A DNA stretch of 26,929 nt from Ruminococcaceae bacterium UBA1236. GTDB taxonomy: Bacteria; Bacillota; Clostridia; Oscillospirales; Acutalibacteraceae. The notes beneath the pieces were generated by a model. The model had not been told where the DNA came from, searched no databases, and saw only the letters and a program-made list of their open reading frames with translations. Positions 15,970-23,562 of this stretch are shown in pieces. The stretch lies in assembly GCA_002309055.1 (NCBI GenBank), contig DBWO01000051.1, positions 7,442 to 34,370 of the forward strand, given 5' to 3'. The number at the start of each line of letters is the position of its first letter. Positions within the stretch are counted from its first letter, which is position 1. The translations under genes were made by a program, and so were the position numbers.

Positions 15970-17863
15970 AATTCTTCTCTAGCTCCCTTTCGGTCATTTC
16001 GATAAGCACGGGTCTGCCGTGCGGGCAGTAACGGATATCCGGCATTGACAAAAGCTGCTTTGCGAAGGTTTCCATCTCGAGGCGGGATGTGAAATCACCG
16101 CTTTTAATCGCGCTTCTGCAGGCGACCGAGTGGAAAATCCAGTCGAGCTTTTCATAGCTTACATCCTGCTTTTTGCTGAGGAATCTGCCGGCAATTTCGG
16201 CAATAACATCGGGCACATCTTCCGCTGAAAGCTCCATGGGGCACTCCCTGACAATAAGGCAGCCCGAGCCGAAATCCTCGGCGTCGAAGCCGGCGGAATT
16301 GATAAGCTCAAGATTTTCGATAGCGGCGGAATACTCCTCTTTTGAAAGGGTTACGGTGACGGGCATAAGGAGCACCTGACCGCTTCTCTCTCCGCTTTCG
16401 CTTTTGAGGCGCTCATAGATAATTCTCTCATGAGCGGCGTGCTTGTCGATGAAAACAAGTTTGCCTTTGTACTCGCATAATATATATGTTCTGAACGCTT
16501 CGCCTATGAGGCGGAAATCCTCCTGTGAAAACTCCTCCGCGCTCACGGGCACCGGCACATTCTCCGGCGCTGAAACGGAAGGCGCCTCTTCGGTTTTCTC
16601 TTCCTTGCGGGGGGCGGAATTCAGGAGTATATCGTCGATATTGTCGATTCTCTCGTCATCCGCCGGTATTTCCTTTTCGGGCGCCCTTGCCGTGACTGTT
16701 GATGAAACGGGGCGCTTTACCGGCCGAGGCGGCGCGGGAGACACAACTTTCGTCTGCCAGAAATCCTCTTTCGGCTGATTTATCTTTATCTGCTCGGGTA
16801 CAGGCTCCGGCCATTTCTTATAATCGTGCCCGTAAGGGGTGCCGTTTCCGATTTTCGTTACCTGAGCAGGGGTGTCTTTATTGTCAAGCGCGTTTTTGCA
16901 TGCGCCGAAAACCGCGCTGAAAACGGCCTTTTCGTCGCTGAAACGCACTTCTGTTTTTGCGGGATGCACATTGACGTCAACCGCCTGAGGCGCGACTTTT
17001 ATGTTTAGCACGCAGGACGGGAACTTACCCGTCATTATTCTGCTCTTGTAGCTTTCGGAGAGAGCGGCAGAGCCCGTGCCCGTTTTCACGAACCTGTCAT
17101 TGACAAAGAAAAACTGCAGGTTTCTGTTAGGCCTTGAATACTGCGGCTTTGAAATGAAACCGCTCACTTTTACGCCGCTGTATTCGTGCGAGCACTCAAT
17201 CATCTGCGCGGCAAACTCTTTGCCGAGCACCTCTCTTATGCAGGTGAGCAAATCTCCGCTGCCCGAGGTCATGAGGGTCTGTTTGCCCTCGCGGATAAAC
17301 CTGAAGGACACCTCGGGGTGCGAGAGCGCTACGCGGTCAACAATGCCCGAAATAAGGTTTGCCTCGGTGACATCCTTCTTGAGAAATTTCATCCTCGCGG
17401 GAGTTTTTTTGAAAAGATCTCTGACGGTGATGGTCGTGCCCGTAGGGCAACCGGCGTCATCACATTCCTTCTCTTCGCCGAATTCTATTGTGTAGCAGGT
17501 GCCGATTTCGTCATCCGCTGTGCGTGTCATCATTTCAACGCCCGCTACGGCGGCGATGCTCGCGAGTGCCTCGCCCCTGAAACCGAGGGTCATAATCGAA
17601 TTCAGGTTTTCGGCGGTGAGAATCTTGCTCGTAGCATGGCTCACAAAAGCGTTTCTCACATCCTCACGTGAGATGCCCGTGCCGTTATCGGTGACTCTTA
17701 TGTAAGTGATGCCGCCGTTTCTTATTTCAAGCGTAACGGTATCTGCGCCGGCGTCAACCGAGTTTTCGAGCAGCTCCTTGACTATTGACGCGGGTCTCTC
17801 AACGACCTCGCCCGCAGCAATAAGCTCGGCAAGATGTTTTGGCATAACATTGATTTTGGGCAT
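15956..17863 (-). CDS. mutL: DNA mismatch repair protein MutL (endonuclease type)
   Basis: 635 residues. The N-terminal GHKL ATPase has KELLENSVDAGA (E30 catalytic), VTDNGTGI (about 57-64), FRGEALASI and RDLFKKTPARMKFLKK. An acidic/proline linker spans about 345-450. The C-terminal endonuclease domain is shown by IDKHAAHERIIYE (D473 metal ligand), the ACRSAIKSGD motif and CPHGRP near the end. This type nicks the nascent strand after MutS recognition in bacteria lacking MutH. The DQHA glutamine is lysine here, at a position outside the metal-binding set. An AGAGGTGA ribosome site precedes the ATG. It lies 30 bases after mutS. Confidence 0.97.
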   Translation of the reverse strand: MPKINVMPKHLAELIAAGEVVERPASIVKELLENSVDAGADTVTLEIRNGGITYIRVTDNGTGISREDVRNAFVSHATSKILTAENLNSIMTLGFRGEALASIAAVAGVEMMTRTADDEIGTCYTIEFGEEKECDDAGCPTGTTITVRDLFKKTPARMKFLKKDVTEANLISGIVDRVALSHPEVSFRFIREGKQTLMTSGSGDLLTCIREVLGKEFAAQMIECSHEYSGVKVSGFISKPQYSRPNRNLQFFFVNDRFVKTGTGSAALSESYKSRIMTGKFPSCVLNIKVAPQAVDVNVHPAKTEVRFSDEKAVFSAVFGACKNALDNKDTPAQVTKIGNGTPYGHDYKKWPEPVPEQIKINQPKEDFWQTKVVSPAPPRPVKRPVSSTVTARAPEKEIPADDERIDNIDDILLNSAPRKEEKTEEAPSVSAPENVPVPVSAEEFSQEDFRLIGEAFRTYILCEYKGKLVFIDKHAAHERIIYERLKSESGERSGQVLLMPVTVTLSKEEYSAAIENLELINSAGFDAEDFGSGCLIVRECPMELSAEDVPDVIAEIAGRFLSKKQDVSYEKLDWIFHSVACRSAIKSGDFTSRLEMETFAKQLLSMPDIRYCPHGRPVLIEMTERELEKNFGRV

Positions 17864-17893
17864 ACCGTCACCTCTCTTTCTTTTTTAAGTTTC

Positions 17894-20500
17894 TCACTCC
17901 GCCATAGCGGCAAGCTCATAGAGCTTCTGCATTGCCTCAAAGGGGGTAAGCGTGTTTATGTCAATATTTCTGAGTTTTTCGATTATTTCATCGCCTTTGC
18001 CGGATGTAAACGAAATCTGCATATCGGGGTCGCCGGATGTGACTTCGCGCGAGGGAACGGGCATACCGCTCTCTCTTTCAATCTCGGAGAGCACAACCTT
18101 CGCCCTCTCAACAACCGTATTCGGTACGCCGGCCAGCTTTGCGACTTCAATGCCGTAGCTGCCGTCCGCGCACCCGGGCACAATGCGGCGCAGGAAAGTG
18201 ATATCATCCCCTCTTTTCTTTACGGAGATGTTGTAATTCTTAACGCCGTTTATCTGATTCTCAAGTTCGGTGAGCTCGTGATAGTGAGTGGCGAAAAGTG
18301 TTTTCGCGCCGAGGCGTTTTTTATCCGCGGAATACTCGAGCACGGCTCTCGCTATGCTCATGCCGTCAAAGGTTGAAGTGCCTCTGCCGATTTCGTCAAA
18401 AATGATTAAGCTCTTTGATGTGGCGCTCTTGAGGATATCCGCCACCTCGCTCATCTCAACCATAAATGTCGATGAACCGGAGGCAAGGTCATCCGAGGCG
18501 CCTATTCTTGTGAATATGCCGTCAACTATGCAAAGCCGCGCGCTCTTTGCCGGCACAAATGAGCCCGCCTGCGCCATAAGGCAGATAAGAGCGACCTGCC
18601 TCATATAGGTGGATTTACCCGCCATATTGGGGCCTGTTATGATGGCGCACATATCGCTGTCGGAATTAAGCACGGTGTCATTCGGCACGAATGGGTAATC
18701 TATCATGCGCTCAACAACGGGGTGCCTGCCCTCTCTTATCACTATCTCACTGCCTGCGTTCATCTCGGGGCAGACGTAGTTATACTCACACGCAACTCTC
18801 GCGAATGAGCAGATAACGTCAAGTGCGGCAACGCAGGACGCTGTTTTCTGGATTTCGTAAAGCTTTTCCGCCGCCTTTGTTCTTACGGAATCAAAGATTT
18901 CATACTCAAGGTGGGCTATGCGCTCCTGAGCGCCGAGCACCTTCGACTCAAGGTCTTTGAGCTCCTGGGTAATGAATCTCTCGCAGTTTGTGAGAGTCTG
19001 CTTGCGGATATAGTCATCGGGCACAAGTTCTTTGAAGGAGTTTGAAACCTCTATGTAGTAGCCGAAAACGCGGTTGTAGCCGATTTTCAGCTTTTTGATG
19101 CCGGTCCTCTCCTGCTCTCTCATCTGTATATCGGCGAGATAGCCCTTGCCGTTTGAAACGATGTTGCGGTATTCATCGAGCTCGGCATTGAAGCCGTCCT
19201 TTATCATACCGCCCTCTCTTACGGAAAACGGCGGCTCTTCGACAATGGAGTTTTCAATAAGCTCAACGAGCTCATCGAGGGTGAATATACCGTCGTTTAT
19301 CTCTTCTATAAGCCCCGAGCGGCAGGCGGAAATTGCCGATTTCACCAGAGGCATTCTCATAAGTGTGAACGAAAGCGCTTTAAGCTCTCTCGCGTTTGCC
19401 GTGCCGTAGGTAATGCGCGTTATAAGGCGCTCTAAATCCTGGCAGCCTTTGAGGGCCTCGGAAATATCCTCTCTCAAAGCGGGATTGTCCGCAAGCTCCT
19501 TAACGGCGTTATGGCGCTTTGTGATGCCGCCGATATTCATAAGCGGCTGTTCAATCCACGAGCGCATAAGGCGCTTACCCATTGAGGTTGATGATTTGTC
19601 AAGCACCCAGAGCAGAGAGCCCTTTTTCTCCCTGCTTCTGAGCGTTTCGGTTATCTCAAGGTTTCTCAGAGCCGCAACATCAAGGCGCATAAAGTTGCCC
19701 TCTCCGTAATAATCAAGCTCCCCTATGTTTTTGAGATCATTTTTCTGAACACCCTTGAGATAGTCGAGCACGGCCCCGACCGCGCAAGCGGCGGCTTCGG
19801 AGCCCTCGGGTATGAGCTGAGAAAGCGATGACGTCTCAAAATGGCGGAGTATGTCCGCGGTCGCTTTCGCGAGGGAGAAGCAGTCATCATCAAGCAGCTC
19901 GCAGGATGCCGAATTGAGACGCGATTTGATGAAATCGGTCACCTTCGGCTCCGTGAGCACATCGGAATTGATAATGACTTCGCTCGGCGAAAACCTGCCG
20001 AGCTCGTCAATTACCTTTTTGGTGCGTGTTTTTCCGCTGAAGGCAGTGGCGTGAATGCTGCCGGTTGAAACATCGCAGAAGCAGAGACCCGCGTTTTTAC
20101 CCTCATAATAAACGCAGGCGAGGAAATTGTTTTTGCTCTCATCGAGCATCGCGTTTTCAATAACTGTGCCGGGGGTAATGACCCTTGTGACATCTCTTTT
20201 GACAATGCCTTTGGCGAGGGCGGGGTCCTCCATCTGCTCACAGATGGCAACCTTGTAGCCCTTTGACACGAGGCGCGCGATATAGCTGTCACAGCTGTGG
20301 TAGGGCACACCGCACATCGGGGCGCGCTCCTCCTGCCCGCAGTCCCTGCCCGTGAGCACAAGCTCGAGTTCCTCGGAGGCGGTTTTCGCATCCTCGAAGA
20401 ACATCTCATAAAAGTCGCCGAGGCGGAACATAAGAATGGTGTCGGGGTACTGCTTCTTTATCTCGAAGTACTGCTTCATCATGGGAGTGAATTCTGCCAT
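17894..20500 (-). CDS. mutS: DNA mismatch repair protein MutS
   Basis: 868 residues, typical full-length MutS1. The mismatch-reading F-x-E motif is within GDFYEMFFEDA (F30, E32). The core and clamp domains follow; the ATPase Walker A is GPNMAGKSTYMRQ (about 622-634) and Walker B is SLIIFDEIGRGTSTFDG (near 700), with a GASDDLASGSSTFMVEM signature between them. It ends with a short C-terminal helix region. It recognises mispairs and loops as a dimer and recruits MutL, encoded immediately downstream. An AAAGG-type ribosome site precedes the ATG. Confidence 0.98.
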   Translation of the reverse strand: MAEFTPMMKQYFEIKKQYPDTILMFRLGDFYEMFFEDAKTASEELELVLTGRDCGQEERAPMCGVPYHSCDSYIARLVSKGYKVAICEQMEDPALAKGIVKRDVTRVITPGTVIENAMLDESKNNFLACVYYEGKNAGLCFCDVSTGSIHATAFSGKTRTKKVIDELGRFSPSEVIINSDVLTEPKVTDFIKSRLNSASCELLDDDCFSLAKATADILRHFETSSLSQLIPEGSEAAACAVGAVLDYLKGVQKNDLKNIGELDYYGEGNFMRLDVAALRNLEITETLRSREKKGSLLWVLDKSSTSMGKRLMRSWIEQPLMNIGGITKRHNAVKELADNPALREDISEALKGCQDLERLITRITYGTANARELKALSFTLMRMPLVKSAISACRSGLIEEINDGIFTLDELVELIENSIVEEPPFSVREGGMIKDGFNAELDEYRNIVSNGKGYLADIQMREQERTGIKKLKIGYNRVFGYYIEVSNSFKELVPDDYIRKQTLTNCERFITQELKDLESKVLGAQERIAHLEYEIFDSVRTKAAEKLYEIQKTASCVAALDVICSFARVACEYNYVCPEMNAGSEIVIREGRHPVVERMIDYPFVPNDTVLNSDSDMCAIITGPNMAGKSTYMRQVALICLMAQAGSFVPAKSARLCIVDGIFTRIGASDDLASGSSTFMVEMSEVADILKSATSKSLIIFDEIGRGTSTFDGMSIARAVLEYSADKKRLGAKTLFATHYHELTELENQINGVKNYNISVKKRGDDITFLRRIVPGCADGSYGIEVAKLAGVPNTVVERAKVVLSEIERESGMPVPSREVTSGDPDMQISFTSGKGDEIIEKLRNIDINTLTPFEAMQKLYELAAMAE

Positions 20501-20539
20501 GTCTATCTGCCTTTCAAACGAAAAATCGGTGATTTAAAA

Positions 20540-20956
20540 TCAGTGGCAACCGCCGCAGGTGGAGCACTCTCCGCCGCAGTCGTGGTCATGCATATGGGGC
20601 TCGCAGGTAGCGGGGTCCTCGCCCTGAAGACAAAGCTGGAAAATGCCGTTTATGTATTTCATAAGCTCGTCTATTTCGCCTGCCGCCTCTTCATAGGCTT
20701 TCATATTGGGGTTTGCCATAACCTGATTGTAGAGCTGACCGAATTCGGTGTCGAGCTCCTGGAGCCTTGCGCTGTCTTTCTCTTCCTTTGCCGCTTCGTG
20801 CTGGAAATTGAGCTGAACGAGCTGAAGTTTCGCGATAAGCTCATTGAGAGCAGTATCCTCTTCATTTACCTTCTGCGCCTCTTTGAACTTGAGGTAGCGC
20901 TCATCCTTCTGCAGTGCCGCGCCGAGCTCTCTTGCCAATTCGATTACGTCCATCAT
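20540..20956 (-). CDS. YlbF/YmcA-family regulator with a Cys-rich tail
   Basis: 138 residues from the chosen start. A mostly helical body (DVIELARELGAALQKDERY...FKEAQKV...LNELIAKLQLVQ) matches the YlbF/YmcA family. In Bacillus, YlbF, YmcA and YaaT form the RicAFT complex, which carries [4Fe-4S] clusters and affects RNase Y processing. The C-terminus here carries cysteines at 109, 118, 127, 131, 134 and 137 and several histidines (CEPHMHDHDCGGECSTCGGC), well suited to bind metal or an Fe-S cluster. AAGGAG at 20966-20971 lies 9 bases before the ATG at 20956 and fixes the start; upstream in-frame codons fall inside miaB. Between miaB and mutS it occupies the place of ymcA in Bacillus. Confidence 0.85.
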   Translation of the reverse strand: MMDVIELARELGAALQKDERYLKFKEAQKVNEEDTALNELIAKLQLVQLNFQHEAAKEEKDSARLQELDTEFGQLYNQVMANPNMKAYEEAAGEIDELMKYINGIFQLCLQGEDPATCEPHMHDHDCGGECSTCGGCH

Positions 20957-20973
20957 AGTTGTTTTCTCCTTTT

Positions 20974-22383
20974 CTATACAATCTCGCCCGAAAGCATCCA
21001 CGTTTTCGCTCCCGTAACCTTTACGTTGCGGAAGGTGCCCGTGACGCTATCGTCGGCGGGGATTTCAATGATAAAATTGCCGCTTGTTCTCGCCTCGATA
21101 TTGCCGCTTTTGGCTTTGCCCTCGCAAAGCACGCGGTAGGTTTTGCCAACGCATTTCGCCGTTCTTCCGGCGGCGATACGCTCCTGAAGGTCGAGAAGCT
21201 CCCTGAACCATCTGCCTTTTTCCTCAGCGGAAACCGGGTCTGGCAGAGAGGCGGCCTTTGTGCCCTCACGGGGCGAATATATGAAGGTGAACATCGAGGT
21301 AAAGCCCGCTTTTTCAACAAGCTCCTTTGTTTTCACAAAGTCCTCGTATGTTTCGCCGGGAAATCCGACTATTACATCTGCGGTGATTGAAAGGTCGGGC
21401 ATGAGGGAATAGGCAAGGTCAATCAGCCTGAGGTATTCATCGGCCGTATATCCCCTGTTCATCGCTTTCAGGATTCTGTCCGAGCCGCTCTGGAAGGGCA
21501 GGTGCAGGTGCTTCGCGACCTTGTCGCACTCAGCCATTGTGCGAAGGAGCTCCCCGGTGCAATCCTTGGGGTGCGAGGTCATAAAGCGGATTACAAACTC
21601 ACCCTCTATATCGTTTATCTCTCTGAGAAGCCGGGCGAAGTTATAACCTCTGTCGGGACTTTTACCGTATGAATTGACATTCTGACCGAGCAGAGTTATC
21701 TCCTTGTAACCGGCCTTAACAAGCTCTCTCGCTTCTTCGATGATTTTCGCGGGCTCCCTGCTTCTCTCCCTGCCCCTTACATAGGGCACGATACAGTATG
21801 TGCAGAAATTGTTGCAGCCGTACATAATTGGAAGCCAAGCCTTATAATCGCTGTCACGCCTGAGCGGAATATCTTCTGTTATGAAACCGTCTCCGCCGGG
21901 AATCTCAACTATGCGCTTGCCGTTACTCAGCGAGCGGTAAACGAATTCGGGCAGGCGGTGAATTACGTTTGTGCCGAAAACCACATCTACGAAAGGATAG
22001 CTTTTATAAATCTTTTCGGCGATATGGGGCTGCTGCATCATACATCCGCAAAGAAGTATGCGCATATTTCTGTTTTGCGCCTTTAAACTCTTGAGTGCGC
22101 CGACATTGCCGAAAACCCTGTCCTCAGCGTGCTCCCTGACGGCGCAGGTGTTATACAGCACAAGGTCAGCCTCGTTTACGTCGTCCGTAAAGCAATAGCC
22201 GATTGAGGCGAGCATACCCTTGAGCTTTTCACCGTCCGAAACATTGCCCTGACAGCCGTATGTGTGCACAAACGCCTTGGGCGCGCCCTCAAATCTGCTT
22301 TCAACAAGGGTGCGCGCGAGGGCTGTATATTCAGTTTGCTTTTCTCTTTCCTCTGCGGAAATTTCAAAGCGGTTATCGGGCAT
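20974..22383 (-). CDS. miaB: tRNA-2-methylthio-N6-dimethylallyladenosine synthase
   Basis: 469-residue radical SAM methylthiotransferase that converts i6A37 to ms2i6A37 in tRNA. The N-terminal UPF0004 domain holds cysteines C44 (HTYGCQGN), C80 (YNTCAVREH) and C114 (CGCMMQ) for the auxiliary Fe-S cluster. The radical SAM cluster motif is CNNFCTYC (C190, C194, C197), followed by VRGRERSR. LLGQNVNSYG and the PFQSGSDRILKAMNRGY segment are typical, and a TRAM RNA-binding domain occupies about 400-469. A GGAGG site precedes the ATG. It acts on the product of MiaA, encoded in the same operon. Stop codon is TAG. Confidence 0.96.
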   Translation of the reverse strand: MPDNRFEISAEEREKQTEYTALARTLVESRFEGAPKAFVHTYGCQGNVSDGEKLKGMLASIGYCFTDDVNEADLVLYNTCAVREHAEDRVFGNVGALKSLKAQNRNMRILLCGCMMQQPHIAEKIYKSYPFVDVVFGTNVIHRLPEFVYRSLSNGKRIVEIPGGDGFITEDIPLRRDSDYKAWLPIMYGCNNFCTYCIVPYVRGRERSREPAKIIEEARELVKAGYKEITLLGQNVNSYGKSPDRGYNFARLLREINDIEGEFVIRFMTSHPKDCTGELLRTMAECDKVAKHLHLPFQSGSDRILKAMNRGYTADEYLRLIDLAYSLMPDLSITADVIVGFPGETYEDFVKTKELVEKAGFTSMFTFIYSPREGTKAASLPDPVSAEEKGRWFRELLDLQERIAAGRTAKCVGKTYRVLCEGKAKSGNIEARTSGNFIIEIPADDSVTGTFRNVKVTGAKTWMLSGEIV

Positions 22384-22411
22384 TTATATTTCCTCCGGAT
22401 TAATATTTATG

Positions 22412-22636
22412 TTAAGGTCTCTGTTTGAACAGGTCCTCCGCTTTTATGAAAAAGCTCCTGCGAAGCGCTTCGGTTTCCTCGGGGCAGACGGCAAACCTGC
22501 CGTTTACCGTAAGCAGGATAACACTGCCCTCACGCACATCGCCGTCAATCATATCGAGGCCCACAATGCGCTGTGCGCCTTCAAAGCCGATGCATACGGC
22601 GCTGTTTCCTTCAATTCTGTCAACACTGTAAAACAT
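22412..22636 (-). CDS. DUF3006-like small protein
   Basis: 74 residues from the chosen start: MFYSVDRIEGNSAVCIGFEG, then a short basic/acidic segment with RSFFIKAEDLF. The opening DRxEGxxAV pattern and size match DUF3006 proteins, which are usually encoded next to secreted metallo-beta-lactamase-fold proteins, as here. The function of the family is not known. The ATG at 22636 is preferred because GGGAG at 22645-22649 lies 8 bases before it. The upstream ATG at 22651 sits in front of that site. Start and preceding stop overlap by one base (TGATG), indicating coupled translation. Confidence 0.75.
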   Translation of the reverse strand: MFYSVDRIEGNSAVCIGFEGAQRIVGLDMIDGDVREGSVILLTVNGRFAVCPEETEALRRSFFIKAEDLFKQRP

Positions 22637-23562
22637 CAGGAATTCTCCCATTCAAAAGTGAAATCTTTGCCGTCGGAAGAAGCGGTAATTGTGCCGCATC
22701 TGTCCGTGCGGTAGATTTTGCCGGTATATTTGCTTACTCTTGCGAGGGTGCTTTCCGCGGGATGTCCGTAGTCATTTCCGGCTCCGCAGGATATAACGCA
22801 GTATTTCGGCGAAACCTTTTCGATGAATTCCTCGCTTGTCGCGCCTGCCGAGCCGTGATGGCCGAGTTTAATGAGGTCGCAGTCAATATTAGCGCCCGAG
22901 GAGATAATCTGCGCCTCCTCAGCGAATGAGGCGTCGCCCGTGAGAATTGCCGAGGTGTCGCCGTATGTGACGGTAACCACAGCCGACATATCATTGAGAA
23001 ATTCGGCGGCGTTTGAAACGGGAGCAATCACCCTGACAGACGCTTCGCCGATATTGAATGTAACGCCGGGCTCAGCGGCAATTATTTCCGCGCCCGAATC
23101 CGAGGCCGCCATAAGAAAATCGTCATATACGGCGTTTGTCGGGTTAATCTCCGCAGGAATGCGCGGCATAAGAATATGCTTCGCGCCGAATGTGTTTATC
23201 ACATAGGCGAGCGAGCCGATATGATCGGAATGCGGATGAGTGGCTATGACATAATCGATTGACTTTATGCCCCGCGAATTGAGAAACCTGGACACGGTCT
23301 GCTCATACGCTTTTTCGCCCGCGTCAATGAGCAGTGTCTGCCCGCCGCACTCGGCGAATATACAATCCCCCTGCCCCACGTCAACGAAAGTGAGGATGAG
23401 CCCCTCTCTTACGGGTGTCTGCTGCGCAGCCCCGCCGAGTGTATTGTCAAAGCTGCCGCTCTCGTCGCCGAGCAAAGCCCATAAAGAAACGGCGGTGAGT
23501 ATAACCAGGACCGCGCCGGCGGCAATAAATAATTTAGTTTTTCTTCCTCTTTGCTTTGCCAT
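22636..23562 (-). CDS. Secreted/anchored ComEC-like metallo-beta-lactamase-fold hydrolase
   Basis: 308 residues. A basic N-terminus plus hydrophobic segment (about 10-31) forms a signal anchor, so the enzyme domain lies outside the membrane. The domain starts near LTFVDVGQGDCIF, the ComEC/Rec2-type opening, and carries the metal motif THPHSDHIG (H109, H111, D113, H114), later LTGDAS and LGHHGSAGATSEEF. Soluble relatives of the ComEC C-terminal domain are thought to degrade nucleic acid outside the cell. This protein is a stand-alone version without ComEC's channel domains. It overlaps the end of ygiQ by 29 bases and is followed by the DUF3006-like gene. Confidence 0.92.
   Translation of the reverse strand: MAKQRGRKTKLFIAAGAVLVILTAVSLWALLGDESGSFDNTLGGAAQQTPVREGLILTFVDVGQGDCIFAECGGQTLLIDAGEKAYEQTVSRFLNSRGIKSIDYVIATHPHSDHIGSLAYVINTFGAKHILMPRIPAEINPTNAVYDDFLMAASDSGAEIIAAEPGVTFNIGEASVRVIAPVSNAAEFLNDMSAVVTVTYGDTSAILTGDASFAEEAQIISSGANIDCDLIKLGHHGSAGATSEEFIEKVSPKYCVISCGAGNDYGHPAESTLARVSKYTGKIYRTDRCGTITASSDGKDFTFEWENS
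22645..22649 (-). promoter_or_regulatory. Ribosome binding site deciding the DUF3006-like start
   Basis: GGGAG on the - strand, 8 bases before the ATG at 22636 and inside the end of the MBL hydrolase gene. Confidence 0.65.

Noticed and set aside
16440..16480. MutL with lysine in place of glutamine in the DQHA endonuclease motif
   Set aside because: The metal-binding Asp, His and Glu are retained, as are ACR and CPHGRP; I regard it as lineage variation and not loss of function.
20501..20539. AT-rich palindrome between mutS and the ylbF-like gene
   Set aside because: A six-pair A/T stem without a U-tract; the gap is explained as leader and ribosome site for mutS.
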